Under the pieces are notes generated by a model. The model was given only the letters and a program-made list of their open reading frames with translations, did not search any database and was not told where the DNA came from. This document shows positions 10,022 to 18,682 of a stretch of DNA of 55,547 nt, piece by piece. Source of the DNA: Verrucomicrobia bacterium SCGC AAA164-E04 (GTDB taxonomy: Bacteria > Verrucomicrobiota > Verrucomicrobiia > Limisphaerales > AAA164-E04); contig KB912012.1 in NCBI GenBank assembly GCA_000383715.1, positions 59,066 to 114,612 on the forward strand, in the 5' to 3' direction. The position numbers and the translations under genes were made by a program. The first letter of the stretch is position 1. Each line of letters begins with the position of its first letter.

Positions 10022-10600
10022 TCATTTTTGAGCGGGTTGCGCCTTTTTTGGGGTTTTGCCTGTTTCCGCTTTTTTCCTGAATTTAAGCGAAACGGAGTTG
10101 ATGCAGTAACGCAGGCCCGTGGGCCTTGGTCCATCATTGAAAACATGACCTAGATGACCATCGCAACGATTGCAAACAACCTCGGTTCGTGTACTGAAAA
10201 ACCCACGGTCGATTTTTTCACCGACATGCTCTTTCTTGACGGGCTGCCAATAGCTTGGCCAGCCTGTACCTGATTTATATTTGGTATCGGAACTGAACAG
10301 AGGCAAGTCACAGGCAACACAGTGATACATCCCCTTTGCTTTATTGTTCCAGTAAGTACCTGTAAACGCTCTTTCGGTCCCTTGCCTGCGAACGACTCGA
10401 TATTGTTCAGGCGTTAGCATTTTCCTCCATTCGGTGTCAGGTTTCACAATCTTTTTTAGAGATTCCACTTGAGTAGCCTGCTTTTTTTCATCGTCAGCGA
10501 CGGCCCAAAAAGAGGATTGAATGAAGCACACGCCAGCAAGGACGAGAGTGGCGCAGGTAGTCAGGAGAGAGCACTGAATGATAGATTGTCTTTTTTTCAT
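10022..10600 (-). CDS. msrB: Peptide-methionine (R)-S-oxide reductase MsrB, exported
   Basis: The 192-residue protein reduces methionine-R-sulfoxide in oxidised proteins. It shows the MsrB signature [15 protein letters not shown], two zinc CxxC pairs (CVACD and CNRCD), [19 protein letters not shown] with the catalytic Cys in RYCINS, and a GTGWPS loop. An N-terminal hydrophobic segment (residues 10-30) is a signal peptide or anchor, so it should act in the periplasm or at the cell surface, unlike cytoplasmic MsrB. I prefer the ATG at 10598-10600 over an in-frame TTG three codons upstream because it places MKKRQS directly before the hydrophobic core. It is transcribed divergently from bamD. Confidence 0.93.
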   Translation of the reverse strand: MKKRQSIIQCSLLTTCATLVLAGVCFIQSSFWAVADDEKKQATQVESLKKIVKPDTEWRKMLTPEQYRVVRRQGTERAFTGTYWNNKAKGMYHCVACDLPLFSSDTKYKSGTGWPSYWQPVKKEHVGEKIDRGFFSTRTEVVCNRCDGHLGHVFNDGPRPTGLRYCINSVSLKFRKKAETGKTPKKAQPAQK

Positions 10601-10779
10601 AAATGCCAATTCTAATTCCCTTCAATAATAAAGCCCGCAATGGGGCAACACAAATTTATTGTTACCTTTTTACGTATTGTTCAAACCTCTGTCATGCCCT
10701 CCCTCAGATCAAGCGGAGAAATAAACTTTGATTCTTGTCAAAAAGGCAAACATTCAAATCAATCCCATTGCGGAGTCTC

Positions 10780-10808
10780 TTGACTTGCCTGGCCGGCTTT
10801 TCTAGCCT
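10780..10808 (+). promoter_or_regulatory. Sigma70-type promoter of the bamD-lptE pair
   Basis: TTGACT (10780-10785, 5/6 match) is followed after 17 nt by TAGCCT (10803-10808, 3/6 match). The start codon of the BamD-like gene is at 10817, only 8 nt past the -10 box, so transcription is predicted to start at or next to the ATG. Confidence 0.5.
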
Positions 10809-10816
10809 CAAGTTAC

Positions 10817-11845
10817 ATGACTAAGAGATGGATCATAATGTGTCTCACTGTTTTCCTGACAGTTGGCGTCACTTATCGTTGCCCTGCACCTCTGATTTTC
10901 ACCCCTGGTGAAGGCTGGAGCTATGAAACTCCCGGAAGTGCGGGTGAGTGGCTGCGCGACCGGGCAGAAGATCAGTACACGGCCGCCAAGGAGTTGTATG
11001 AAAACAAAGACTTCAAGACATCCCTAAAGGCAGCGAAGAGGGTCATCCGAGAGTGGCCCTTCTCGGACTTTGCCCCCGGAGCTCAATATCTAGCAGGCCT
11101 GACCTACGAAGCGATGAGTCGAGATGAAAAGGCTTTCAAGGAATACCAGCAGTTGTTGGATACCTATCCTACCTCTGAACACTATGATGACTCTCTGAAT
11201 CGACAATTCGCTATCGCAAACAAGTTTCTTGCTGGTAAACGTTTCAGGCTGTGGGGCTTGATTCCGTTTTACAAGTCCATGAAAAAGACGACCGACATGT
11301 ACATGGAATTGATTGATAACGGTCCATTCAGTGAAGTTGCCCCAAAAGCCCAGATGAATATTGGCACAGCCAAGGAAAACCAGAAGAAATTTGCCGAAGC
11401 CGTTATTGTTTACGAGCAGGCAGCTGATAAATACAACAAGCAGCCCAATGTCGTATCCGATGCATTGTATCGTGCTGGAATGGCACTACTCATGGAAGCC
11501 CAGACAGCAGAGTATGATCAAGGTGCCGCATTGAAAGCCATCGACATTTTCACAGACTTCATGGCTCTATTCCCAGATGATGCAAGACTGGAGAAAGCTC
11601 GAGTTCACATTGATGAACTGCGGATTGAACAGGCGCGAGGAAGCTTGATGATTGCTCGTTTCTATGACGGAAAAGAAGCTATCGATGGCGCCCTCACTTA
11701 TTACAACGATGTGGTCGATATCTTGAACAGACTTTTAAACGATCCTGATCACCCTTTTGCGGTAGAAGCCAGAGACCGCATCACCAAATTGAAAAAAAAT
11801 AATCCATCACCCGCATCCAATGAGAATACTGAAACTCGCTCGTGA
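10817..11845 (+). CDS. bamD: BamD-like outer-membrane assembly TPR protein
   Basis: The 342-residue protein has an N-terminal hydrophobic export signal (residues 4-20, ending near YRCPAP) and then TPR-like helical repeats. These include the BamD/YfiO-type pattern AAKRVIREWPFSDFAPGAQY and a second repeat EYQQLLDTYPTSEHYDDS. BamD is the essential lipoprotein of the beta-barrel assembly machine. A Cys at about residue 22 could be lipidated, but the surrounding sequence is not a clean lipobox. The family is usually ~250 residues, and the extra C-terminal TPR-like region is common in PVC homologues. The gene overlaps lptE by GTGA, so the two are translationally coupled. It may be leaderless (see the promoter). 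Confidence 0.75.
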   Translation: MTKRWIIMCLTVFLTVGVTYRCPAPLIFTPGEGWSYETPGSAGEWLRDRAEDQYTAAKELYENKDFKTSLKAAKRVIREWPFSDFAPGAQYLAGLTYEAMSRDEKAFKEYQQLLDTYPTSEHYDDSLNRQFAIANKFLAGKRFRLWGLIPFYKSMKKTTDMYMELIDNGPFSEVAPKAQMNIGTAKENQKKFAEAVIVYEQAADKYNKQPNVVSDALYRAGMALLMEAQTAEYDQGAALKAIDIFTDFMALFPDDARLEKARVHIDELRIEQARGSLMIARFYDGKEAIDGALTYYNDVVDILNRLLNDPDHPFAVEARDRITKLKKNNPSPASNENTETRS

Positions 11846-12366
11846 GGCTGCCCATGCCTGATTTATCACGCCGTTTTCTCTTGCTTTTAGGATGCTTACT
11901 GTTGAGCGGTTGTGCGGGCTACCGTCTGGGATCAACCGGTGGATTTGCTGACGGGCGCTCGATTGAGATACACGCCTTCCAGAATCAAACTACGGAACCA
12001 AGACTCACCGAGGAGCTTTCAATTGCTTTGAGACAGCAGGTTCACAGGGATGGAACCTTGTTACTCGAAACAAGGGACCGAGGTGACATTCTTCTTGAAG
12101 GCAGCATCACGCGATACGTTCGCCAGGGACTTACCTTCCAGCCGAGGGATATCCTTACTGTGCGTGACTTTGAAATTCAAATCCTTGCCAAAGTCAAAGC
12201 GCGCAACCGAAACAGCGGAGAGGTTATTCTTGATCGCGAGGTTACCGGGCGCACGCTCGTCCGTGGACAAATTGATCTGACTGAAGCAGAAAGGCGCGCC
12301 ACACCTCTGTTGATGGAAGATCTAGCACGCAAAATTGCCGATCTGCTGGTTAATGAAGATTGGTAG
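11842..12366 (+). CDS. lptE: LptE-like LPS-assembly lipoprotein
   Basis: The 174-residue protein starts at a GTG that overlaps the bamD stop (GTGA); an ATG at 11854 is the alternative. A signal peptide ends in a lipobox LLSGC followed by AGYRLG, characteristic of LptE. The rest is a compact alpha/beta fold: SIEIHAFQNQTTEPRLTEEL, a central strand DILLEGSITRY, and a C-terminal helix with RRATPLLMEDLARKIADLL. LptE plugs LptD, the outer-membrane LPS translocon. Its coupling to a BamD-like protein puts two outer-membrane assembly factors in one transcript. It converges on the uxaA-like gene with 20 nt between the stop codons. Confidence 0.82.
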   Translation: MRLPMPDLSRRFLLLLGCLLLSGCAGYRLGSTGGFADGRSIEIHAFQNQTTEPRLTEELSIALRQQVHRDGTLLLETRDRGDILLEGSITRYVRQGLTFQPRDILTVRDFEIQILAKVKARNRNSGEVILDREVTGRTLVRGQIDLTEAERRATPLLMEDLARKIADLLVNEDW

Positions 12367-12386
12367 CCCCGGAAGTTAGCCAACGT

Positions 12387-13940
12387 TCAAAGCGTCGGAC
12401 CAAGCATCCACGGTGCAAATTCTTCATCCCCCATCCCACATTGTTCGCTCTTGGTTTTTTCACCGCTTGCCACCGAAATCATTTTTTCAAACAAACGCCT
12501 GCCAACCTGCTCCACTGTTTCTGTTCCATCCAGAATAGTACCGGCGTTGAGGTCCATGTCATCTTCCATCCATTCGTAAAGCGGCGTATTGGTTGCCACT
12601 TTGATACAAGGAGCCGGTTTGCAACCGAAAACACTTCCTCTACCGGTTGTAAACACACCCAGATTGCAGCCTCCCGAAACAAGCCCGGTCATGCTGACAG
12701 GATCATTGCCAGGCGTGTCCATGAAGCATAGTCCGGAGCTGGATATTTTCTCCCCGTATTTATAGACAGCCTCCAGAGGAGCCTGACCGGCTTTTGCCAC
12801 AGCTCCCAGACTCTTTTCGTAAATGGTGGTCAATCCTCCCTCTTTGTTCCCGTAGGAGGGATTATTGTCAATGGTAGCTCCAAATTTTGCAGTGTAAGAT
12901 TCCCACCACCGAATCAAACCGAGAAGTTTTTCCCCAACTTCCCTTGAAGCAGCTCGCTGAGTGAGAAGATGTTCGGCCCCATAAATTTCACTGGTTTCAC
13001 CGAATACCGAAGTCGCTCCGTGTCTGACCAAGGCGTCTGAGGCAACTCCAAGGGCAGGATTGGCGGTGATACCGCTGTTGCCATCCGAGCCCCCACAATT
13101 CATGGCAAGCATGAGATCACTGACTGAGCAAGGAGTGCGTTTGAGGCCAGCCAGTTTAGGCAGGAATCCAGTCAACGATTTCACTCCTGCTTCGACCGTT
13201 TTACGAATACCACCCAGGGTCTGAATGTTCATATGAATCGGTGCAGAGTCAGGGTCGTCTGGATTGGTTAATCCATGTTTTCGAATCAGGTGAGGAATTT
13301 GATTCACTTCGCACCCAAGCCCAACCAGGATATAGCCGGCAATGTTGGGATGGACAGCCATACCTGCCAGCACACGCTGTAGCACTTCCAATGGTTCATC
13401 GGGCAAAAGGCTGCAACCCGATTTGTGAGTAAGAGCCATCACTCCGTCGATGTGCGGAAAAGACCGATTGAAGTCATCTCCTTTAAAATGCTCAGCAATG
13501 TATTTTGAAACAGATGCAGAGCAGTTGACACTTGAAATGATCGCAATGTAGTTGCGAGTCCCCGATTTGCGACCAGAACCACGCTTGTATCCCATGAAAG
13601 TCCTTTGATCAGTATCATTGATTGAATCAAGAGGGGCGTGAAGCTCACCAATACGATAATCTCGACCAAAGTCCCCCATACCAAGGTTGTGCGAATGAAC
13701 ATGATCACCCACCTCGATATCCTGTATTGCAAACCCAATGATCTGGCCGTACTTGGCCACTGACTCCCCTTTCGCAAGAGACATCAGAGCGAGTTTGTGT
13801 CCGGCAGGAATGGTAACTCTGACTTTGATTTCCACACCTTCCCCTGAGAGTGTGGCTCCAGCTTTGAGGGTTTTCTTCAAAACAGCCACGTGATCGTCAG
13901 GATGCAAGCGCACCGCATATTCAGAAAATTCCAGATTCAT
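12387..13940 (-). CDS. uxaA: UxaA-family altronate dehydratase (SAF + UxaA domains)
   Basis: The 517-residue protein has an N-terminal SAF domain (residues ~5-90, with VTIPAGHKLAL and GDHVHSHNL). It is followed by the UxaA/GarD catalytic domain, with GYKRGSGRKSGTRNYIAI, SSVNCSASVSKYIAEH, THKSGCSLLPDE, MNCGGSDGNSGITANPALG and TTGRGSVFGCKPAPCIKV. Conserved Cys residues are the likely iron or metal ligands. Family members dehydrate altronate or galactarate in uronate breakdown, which suits an organism degrading pectin or alginate. Other genes of the pathway are absent here, so the exact sugar acid is open. I chose ATG 13940 over a TTG four codons upstream. It is divergent from the asparagine-synthetase-like gene. 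Confidence 0.88.
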   Translation of the reverse strand: MNLEFSEYAVRLHPDDHVAVLKKTLKAGATLSGEGVEIKVRVTIPAGHKLALMSLAKGESVAKYGQIIGFAIQDIEVGDHVHSHNLGMGDFGRDYRIGELHAPLDSINDTDQRTFMGYKRGSGRKSGTRNYIAIISSVNCSASVSKYIAEHFKGDDFNRSFPHIDGVMALTHKSGCSLLPDEPLEVLQRVLAGMAVHPNIAGYILVGLGCEVNQIPHLIRKHGLTNPDDPDSAPIHMNIQTLGGIRKTVEAGVKSLTGFLPKLAGLKRTPCSVSDLMLAMNCGGSDGNSGITANPALGVASDALVRHGATSVFGETSEIYGAEHLLTQRAASREVGEKLLGLIRWWESYTAKFGATIDNNPSYGNKEGGLTTIYEKSLGAVAKAGQAPLEAVYKYGEKISSSGLCFMDTPGNDPVSMTGLVSGGCNLGVFTTGRGSVFGCKPAPCIKVATNTPLYEWMEDDMDLNAGTILDGTETVEQVGRRLFEKMISVASGEKTKSEQCGMGDEEFAPWMLGPTL

Positions 13941-14021
13941 GATCTGGTGCAAGGATGATTCAAGCCAGGGAAGATAGCGAGAAAAACCAGAATTGGAGGC
14001 ATCTGAGGCGATAGTTTCCTC

Positions 14022-14050
14022 TTGCCTTCAATCGAATATGGCAATTTGAT
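14022..14050 (+). promoter_or_regulatory. Sigma70-type promoter of the asparagine-synthetase-like gene
   Basis: TTGCCT (14022-14027, 4/6) with a 17-nt spacer leads to TTTGAT (14045-14050, 4/6). The ATG is at 14057, 6 nt past the -10 box, again predicting a leaderless transcript. Confidence 0.45.
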
Positions 14051-14056
14051 GCATGC

Positions 14057-15394
14057 ATGATCAATGAATACGTGGAACGCGTAGTAAACCTCATTCCAGA
14101 AGATTCGCATCGGCTTTATCAGATATCGTATGAAGATGCCTGTGATCTTGTATTATCGGGCAAGCCTGAGGCTGTCAGACAAATCGAGGGTTCTTATGCA
14201 TTATTGGCAAAGGAAGGTAAAACGGTACGCATGGCTCGCTCTCTGGATCGACCCATGCGCTACTTTTTGGCAAAGCGCGAAGAAGGACCTGCCCTGATCG
14301 TGGCTGACCGAATGGACACCATCAAAGAATGGCTCGTTCAAGAGGGTTTTGAAGACCAATTTCACCCCAGTTATACAAGGATGGTTCCGGCACATTACGT
14401 CGTTGAAATCCAGTTGATCGGCTGCCCTGACCCGGATCCAATCTATAAACGCTTTTTTGACCCGCAAAAAAATACGCAATCCAGTAACTTAGAACAAATT
14501 GGCAGGCAATACATAGGCGCATTGGCAGAGGAGATCGCCAAATGGATCTCAACAGTCCCCTCCAAAGAACCCATTGGCGTCTGCTTTTCCGGTGGCATCG
14601 ATAGCGGTGCAGTATTCCTGACGACTCAGCATGTGATGCAATCAATGGGCGCACAACTGAGTAGACTCAAGGCATTCACCCTGAATCTTGGAAACGGTGA
14701 AGACCTGACTCAGGCGCAGGCGTTCATGAAGCAGACGAATAACAGTCTGTACCTTGAGGAGATTCAGGGTGATATCACTCATCTGGATCTCAATGAAACT
14801 CTAAAGGTACTTGAGGACTACAAACCGCTGGATGTGGAATGTGCAGCCATGGGAATGGCTCTCCACGAAGGCATTCGCAATCAATATCCGGACTGGCACT
14901 TTCTTATCGATGGTGATGGAGGTGATGAAAACCTCAAAGATTACCCTATTGAAGAAAACTCCGAGTTGACCATTAAAAGCGTACTTCACAACCAAATGCT
15001 CTACCACGAAGGTTGGGGCGTTGGTAAAATAAAACACTCTCTGACTTACAGCGGAGGTCTGAGCAGGTCCTACACACGGACTTATGCCCCAGCAAAACAT
15101 TATCACTTTGAAGGTTTCAGTCCGTTCACAAGACCCTCTGTCATCAATGTATCCGAAGGAATTCCTTACATAGAAATGACAGACTACGATCACAAGCGTC
15201 TCTATGGACTGAAAGGAGACATCGTGGCCAAGGGCATTAAAGCTGTCACCGGAGTGGACATGCCCATCTTTGAAAAACGTCGTTTTCAACATGGTGCAGT
15301 GCCGGTTGAACAATTGCGGCAAGCTATTACGGACAACGAGCAGCTTCTCAGGAGAAGATTCCACTCTATGCATGAAGAGCCAGTAAAAGATTGA
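14057..15394 (+). CDS. Asparagine-synthetase-like amide synthetase without an N-terminal nucleophile Cys
   Basis: The 445-residue protein has an AsnB-type ATP pyrophosphatase domain from about residue 155, with the P-loop CFSGGIDSGAVFL (Ser178-Gly184), an IDGDGGDE motif and a C-terminal helical part (GVDMPIFEKRRFQHGA). The N-terminal ~130 residues resemble the tail of a class II glutamine amidotransferase fold (IEGSYALL, MARSLDRPMRYFL). They lack the Cys2 nucleophile, since the protein starts MINEYV. It therefore should use free ammonia or another nucleophile instead of glutamine, or act as a beta-lactam-synthetase-like adenylating enzyme. At 445 residues it is shorter than AsnB (~550-630). 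Promoter and start codon are only 6 nt apart. The substrate is unknown. Confidence 0.75.
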   Translation: MINEYVERVVNLIPEDSHRLYQISYEDACDLVLSGKPEAVRQIEGSYALLAKEGKTVRMARSLDRPMRYFLAKREEGPALIVADRMDTIKEWLVQEGFEDQFHPSYTRMVPAHYVVEIQLIGCPDPDPIYKRFFDPQKNTQSSNLEQIGRQYIGALAEEIAKWISTVPSKEPIGVCFSGGIDSGAVFLTTQHVMQSMGAQLSRLKAFTLNLGNGEDLTQAQAFMKQTNNSLYLEEIQGDITHLDLNETLKVLEDYKPLDVECAAMGMALHEGIRNQYPDWHFLIDGDGGDENLKDYPIEENSELTIKSVLHNQMLYHEGWGVGKIKHSLTYSGGLSRSYTRTYAPAKHYHFEGFSPFTRPSVINVSEGIPYIEMTDYDHKRLYGLKGDIVAKGIKAVTGVDMPIFEKRRFQHGAVPVEQLRQAITDNEQLLRRRFHSMHEEPVKD

Positions 15395-15467
15395 ATGCTT
15401 TCAATCCTGCTGACGTCTTAAAAGACAATGCTTTACTGAGCGATTCATGTCTGAAACCAGCTCATGA

Positions 15468-15496
15468 TTGACAAGCCAAGGGTCAGTCCGCAAATT
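15468..15496 (+). promoter_or_regulatory. Promoter with perfect -35 upstream of the cytochrome/FGE-like gene
   Basis: TTGACA (15468-15473, 6/6) is followed after 17 nt by CAAATT (15491-15496, 3/6). The first ATG follows at 15501 and a second in-frame ATG at 15516. The strong -35 with a weak -10 could mean activator-assisted or alternative-spacing use. Confidence 0.4.
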
Positions 15497-15500
15497 GTAG

Positions 15501-17243
15501 ATGAAGTTTTTACCCATGAAGAAAATCACGATTCAAACAGTATTCTCTGGCTGGATGGCCATAAGCCTGGTCACTACTACACAAGGACAGGAGAAAATTG
15601 ACTTTGCAAGACAGGTTAAGCCCATTCTGGAAAGCACATGCCTGAGTTGCCATAACCCGGACAACATCAAAGGCGAACTCCTGCTCGACACTCGTGTAAA
15701 CGCCTTGATTGGAGGAGAATATGGTCCTGTTATCGAACCGGGAAAACCTGACGAGAGCTCTCTCTATACGCTCACGATTCTAGACCCGGATGACGATGAC
15801 ATCATGCCACCCAAGGGAGACCCTTTGTCCAAGGAACAAACTGATATACTGAAGCACTGGATTGAGCAGGGCGCGGAATGGCCAGAAGACATTGTTTTGA
15901 AAACTGCTCAGAAAGTGGATTTTGTCGCAGATGTTCAACCTGTGCTGGAACTGAATTGTGTCAGTTGTCACCGTGAGGGACACGCAGATGGTGGTCTGCA
16001 GCTGGACATTCGAGAGAAAGCGTTTGCGGGAGGTAAAGCAGGTAAAGCCATCATACCCGGCCGCTCAGGCTTGAGCTCACTTTACACATTTACAATATTG
16101 CCAGAGGATCATGATGACCTCATGCCTCCAGTAAAAAAGAACGGCCCCTTGGCACCTGAAAAATCGAATATGCTGCGTTACTGGATCGATCAAGGAGCAC
16201 AGTGGCCTGATGATGTCGTTCTGGTGCCAAGAAAAGAAGATTCTGGACCGACGGGTGCCAACATGGAATTAGTCACGGCTATTCATGAGCGCATCACGAA
16301 CAAGAACAGCATCACTGATGCCTCAGCGATGGAAGATTACAAGGAAACGATTACTGGCACCAAGGTCACGTTCGACATGGTTGCTATTCCCGCAGGAAAA
16401 TTCAAAATGGGCAGCCCGGAATCCGAAGAAGGTCGCCGTGAGGATGAAGGCCCTCAGGTTGAGATTAGTATCTCGCCTTTCTGGATGGGCAAGCACGAAG
16501 TCACTTGGAACGAATATGAACTTTTCATGTATCCTGAGGAAATGGCAAGACTCATCAATGTGGGCGATGATTATAATGATCCTCTGGCGGATGCTGTCAC
16601 CAATCCAACCAAGCCTTACGTCGAGATGAGCTTTGGTATGGGCAAGGAAAAATTTCCGGCTATCAGCATGACCCAACATGCTGCCAACAAATATTGCCAA
16701 TGGCTCAGCGCCAAGACAGGTCACTTCTATCGTCTGCCAACCGAGGCTGAATGGGAATATGCCTGTCGCGCGGGAACGACCACTGCATTCTGGTTCGGAG
16801 ACAACGGAGACAACATAGGCGATTATGAATGGTATGCTGATAACGCTGATTTTAAATATCAAAAAGTAGGAACAAAAAAACCGAATCCTTGGGGACTTTA
16901 CGATATGCACGGAAACGTGGCCGAGTGGGTACTGGATGCCTACACAAAAGAAGGTTATCAGATCATCGACGGCAAAGAGCTGGTTGATCCTTGGAACGTG
17001 GCTGAAACACTTTATCCGCGAACCGCTCGGGGTGGCTCTTGGGATGATTATCAGGAAAGCATGAGAAGTGCTGCTAGAAGAGGCTCTGATCCGCTATGGA
17101 AAATGCAAGACCCGCAACTCCCGAAAAGTATTTGGTATTTAACTGATGCACAGGTGCTTGGAATTAGAGTAGTCCGCCCTTTAAGCATCCCGGAAATCGA
17201 AAAAATGGCCCTTTATTGGAACAATTTAAGTGAGGAAGATTAG
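15501..17243 (+). CDS. Exported protein with two planctomycete-type cytochrome c domains and an FGE-sulfatase-like domain
   Basis: The 580-residue protein starts with a signal peptide (residues 1-29). Two PSCyt1 modules each carry a CxxCH haem site (Cys47/Cys50/His51 and Cys153/Cys156/His157), each followed by the GLQLDIR/ELLLDTR-type strand. Residues ~290-565 form an FGE-sulfatase/SUMF1-type domain: VAIPAGKFKMGSPESEEG, WMGKHEVTWNEYE, RLPTEAEWEYACRAGTT, MHGNVAEWV and ARGGSWDDY. The paired Cys residues used by true formylglycine-generating enzymes are not seen near its C-terminus, so it is probably a binding or structural version and not a sulfatase activator. It likely sits in the periplasm or envelope. 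The Gfo/Idh gene starts 104 nt downstream. Confidence 0.85.
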   Translation: MKFLPMKKITIQTVFSGWMAISLVTTTQGQEKIDFARQVKPILESTCLSCHNPDNIKGELLLDTRVNALIGGEYGPVIEPGKPDESSLYTLTILDPDDDDIMPPKGDPLSKEQTDILKHWIEQGAEWPEDIVLKTAQKVDFVADVQPVLELNCVSCHREGHADGGLQLDIREKAFAGGKAGKAIIPGRSGLSSLYTFTILPEDHDDLMPPVKKNGPLAPEKSNMLRYWIDQGAQWPDDVVLVPRKEDSGPTGANMELVTAIHERITNKNSITDASAMEDYKETITGTKVTFDMVAIPAGKFKMGSPESEEGRREDEGPQVEISISPFWMGKHEVTWNEYELFMYPEEMARLINVGDDYNDPLADAVTNPTKPYVEMSFGMGKEKFPAISMTQHAANKYCQWLSAKTGHFYRLPTEAEWEYACRAGTTTAFWFGDNGDNIGDYEWYADNADFKYQKVGTKKPNPWGLYDMHGNVAEWVLDAYTKEGYQIIDGKELVDPWNVAETLYPRTARGGSWDDYQESMRSAARRGSDPLWKMQDPQLPKSIWYLTDAQVLGIRVVRPLSIPEIEKMALYWNNLSEED

Positions 17244-17347
17244 TCTCGCCAAATTTCATCAAAGGGCTAAGATAAATGTTGATTCCCAGAATAGAGGCTA
17301 GGTCACACTTATTGTCTGCGTGGCAACTGCCGAGAACGTAAAATTCT

Positions 17348-18673
17348 ATGAAAGAAGATAAAAACAACCAGGATTCAGTCACGCGCAGGAATTTCCTGAA
17401 ACAATCATCCACTGTAGTGGGAGGAAGTGTTTTAGGATCCATGGCGTTGAACCACGGCGTCTTCGCGGCGCAGAATGACGAATTGAAAGTTGCCCTCATC
17501 GGTTGTGGTGGACGCGGCTCAGGTGCGGCAGATCAGGCGTTGAACACCCACGATCAAGGCCCACTCAAGCTCGTTGCAATGGCTGACGCTTTCGGAGATC
17601 GTCTTGAGGGCAGCCTCAAGAACCTGGCACGCAAGCACGGGGATCGAGTCGACGTCCCGGAAGATCGACGATTCATTGGTTTTGATGCCTATAAGAAGGC
17701 CATCGAACTGGCGGATGTTGTCATTCTGGCAACCCCTCCGGGCTTTCGCCCCATCCACTTCGAAGAAGCTGTCAAGCAGGGCAAACACGTGTTCATGGAA
17801 AAACCAGTAGCCACCGATGCTCCTGGAGTAAGAAAGGTTCTCGCTGCAGCTGAAGAGGCCAAAAGAAAGAACCTGAAAGTGGGTGTTGGATTGCAACGCC
17901 ACCATCAGGCAGGATATATCGAAACCATCAAGCAACTGCAGGATGGTGCTATTGGAGATATCAACACCATGCGCGCTTATTGGAATGGTAACACTCCCTG
18001 GGTACGTAAACGGACCGACTTGGAGGCGCAGTACGGCCGTAAGATTACCGAAATGGAATATCAGATGCGCAACTGGTATTATTTCAACTGGATTTGTGGT
18101 GACCATATCACGGAGCAACACATTCACAATCTTGACGTCATCAACTGGCTCAAGGGGGATTTTCCTGTCAACGCCAATGGCATGGGCGGTACAGAGGTGC
18201 GCGTAGGCATTGATTATGGTGAAATTTTTGATCATCACACGGTTGAATTTGAATACGCAGATGGATCGCGCATGTATAGCCAATGCCGTCATCAGGTTGG
18301 GTGTTGGAACAGCGTCTCCGAACACGCTCACGGTAGCAAGGGAAGCGCCAACATTGGACGTTACATGATCAATGGGGATCGTGTTTTCCGTGGTGGGAAA
18401 AACCCTTATCAAGTCGAGCACGATGATTTATTTCATGCCATCCGCAACAACGTGGCTTACAATGAGGCGGAATACGGAGCAAAAAGTAGCATGACGTCTA
18501 TCCTCGGCAGGATGGCAACTTACTCTGGTAAAGTGGTTCAATGGAAAGATGCGATCAACTCCGGAATCAGTTTAATGCCAGAAAAATTCACTTGGGATGC
18601 CATGCCTAAATCGCTGCCTGGTCCTGATGGCATGTATGCCACTGCCATTCCAGGTAAGACAGTGGTTGTCTAA
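17348..18673 (+). CDS. Tat-exported Gfo/Idh/MocA-family oxidoreductase
   Basis: The 441-residue protein begins with a twin-arginine signal (TRRNFLKQSSTVVGG...) followed by an NAD(P)-binding Rossmann loop (VALIGCGGRGSGAADQA). The EKP motif (FMEKPVATDAPGV) and the C-terminal alpha/beta domain with DHITEQHIHNLDVINW are typical. Such proteins oxidise or epimerise sugars or inositols, using a cofactor carried through the Tat pathway; PVC bacteria have many paralogues of unknown substrate. TAAAAT lies 3 nt before the ATG, too close to be the -10 for a leadered message. A terminator-like hairpin begins about 25 nt after its stop codon. Function beyond the family is not assignable. Confidence 0.9.
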   Translation: MKEDKNNQDSVTRRNFLKQSSTVVGGSVLGSMALNHGVFAAQNDELKVALIGCGGRGSGAADQALNTHDQGPLKLVAMADAFGDRLEGSLKNLARKHGDRVDVPEDRRFIGFDAYKKAIELADVVILATPPGFRPIHFEEAVKQGKHVFMEKPVATDAPGVRKVLAAAEEAKRKNLKVGVGLQRHHQAGYIETIKQLQDGAIGDINTMRAYWNGNTPWVRKRTDLEAQYGRKITEMEYQMRNWYYFNWICGDHITEQHIHNLDVINWLKGDFPVNANGMGGTEVRVGIDYGEIFDHHTVEFEYADGSRMYSQCRHQVGCWNSVSEHAHGSKGSANIGRYMINGDRVFRGGKNPYQVEHDDLFHAIRNNVAYNEAEYGAKSSMTSILGRMATYSGKVVQWKDAINSGISLMPEKFTWDAMPKSLPGPDGMYATAIPGKTVVV

Positions 18674-18682
18674 TTCTTAAGT

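Noticed and set aside
17519..18421. 300-codon minus-strand frame opposite the Gfo/Idh oxidoreductase gene
   Set aside because: It is a shadow of a clearly assigned gene; its translation has no recognisable motif and no start signal.
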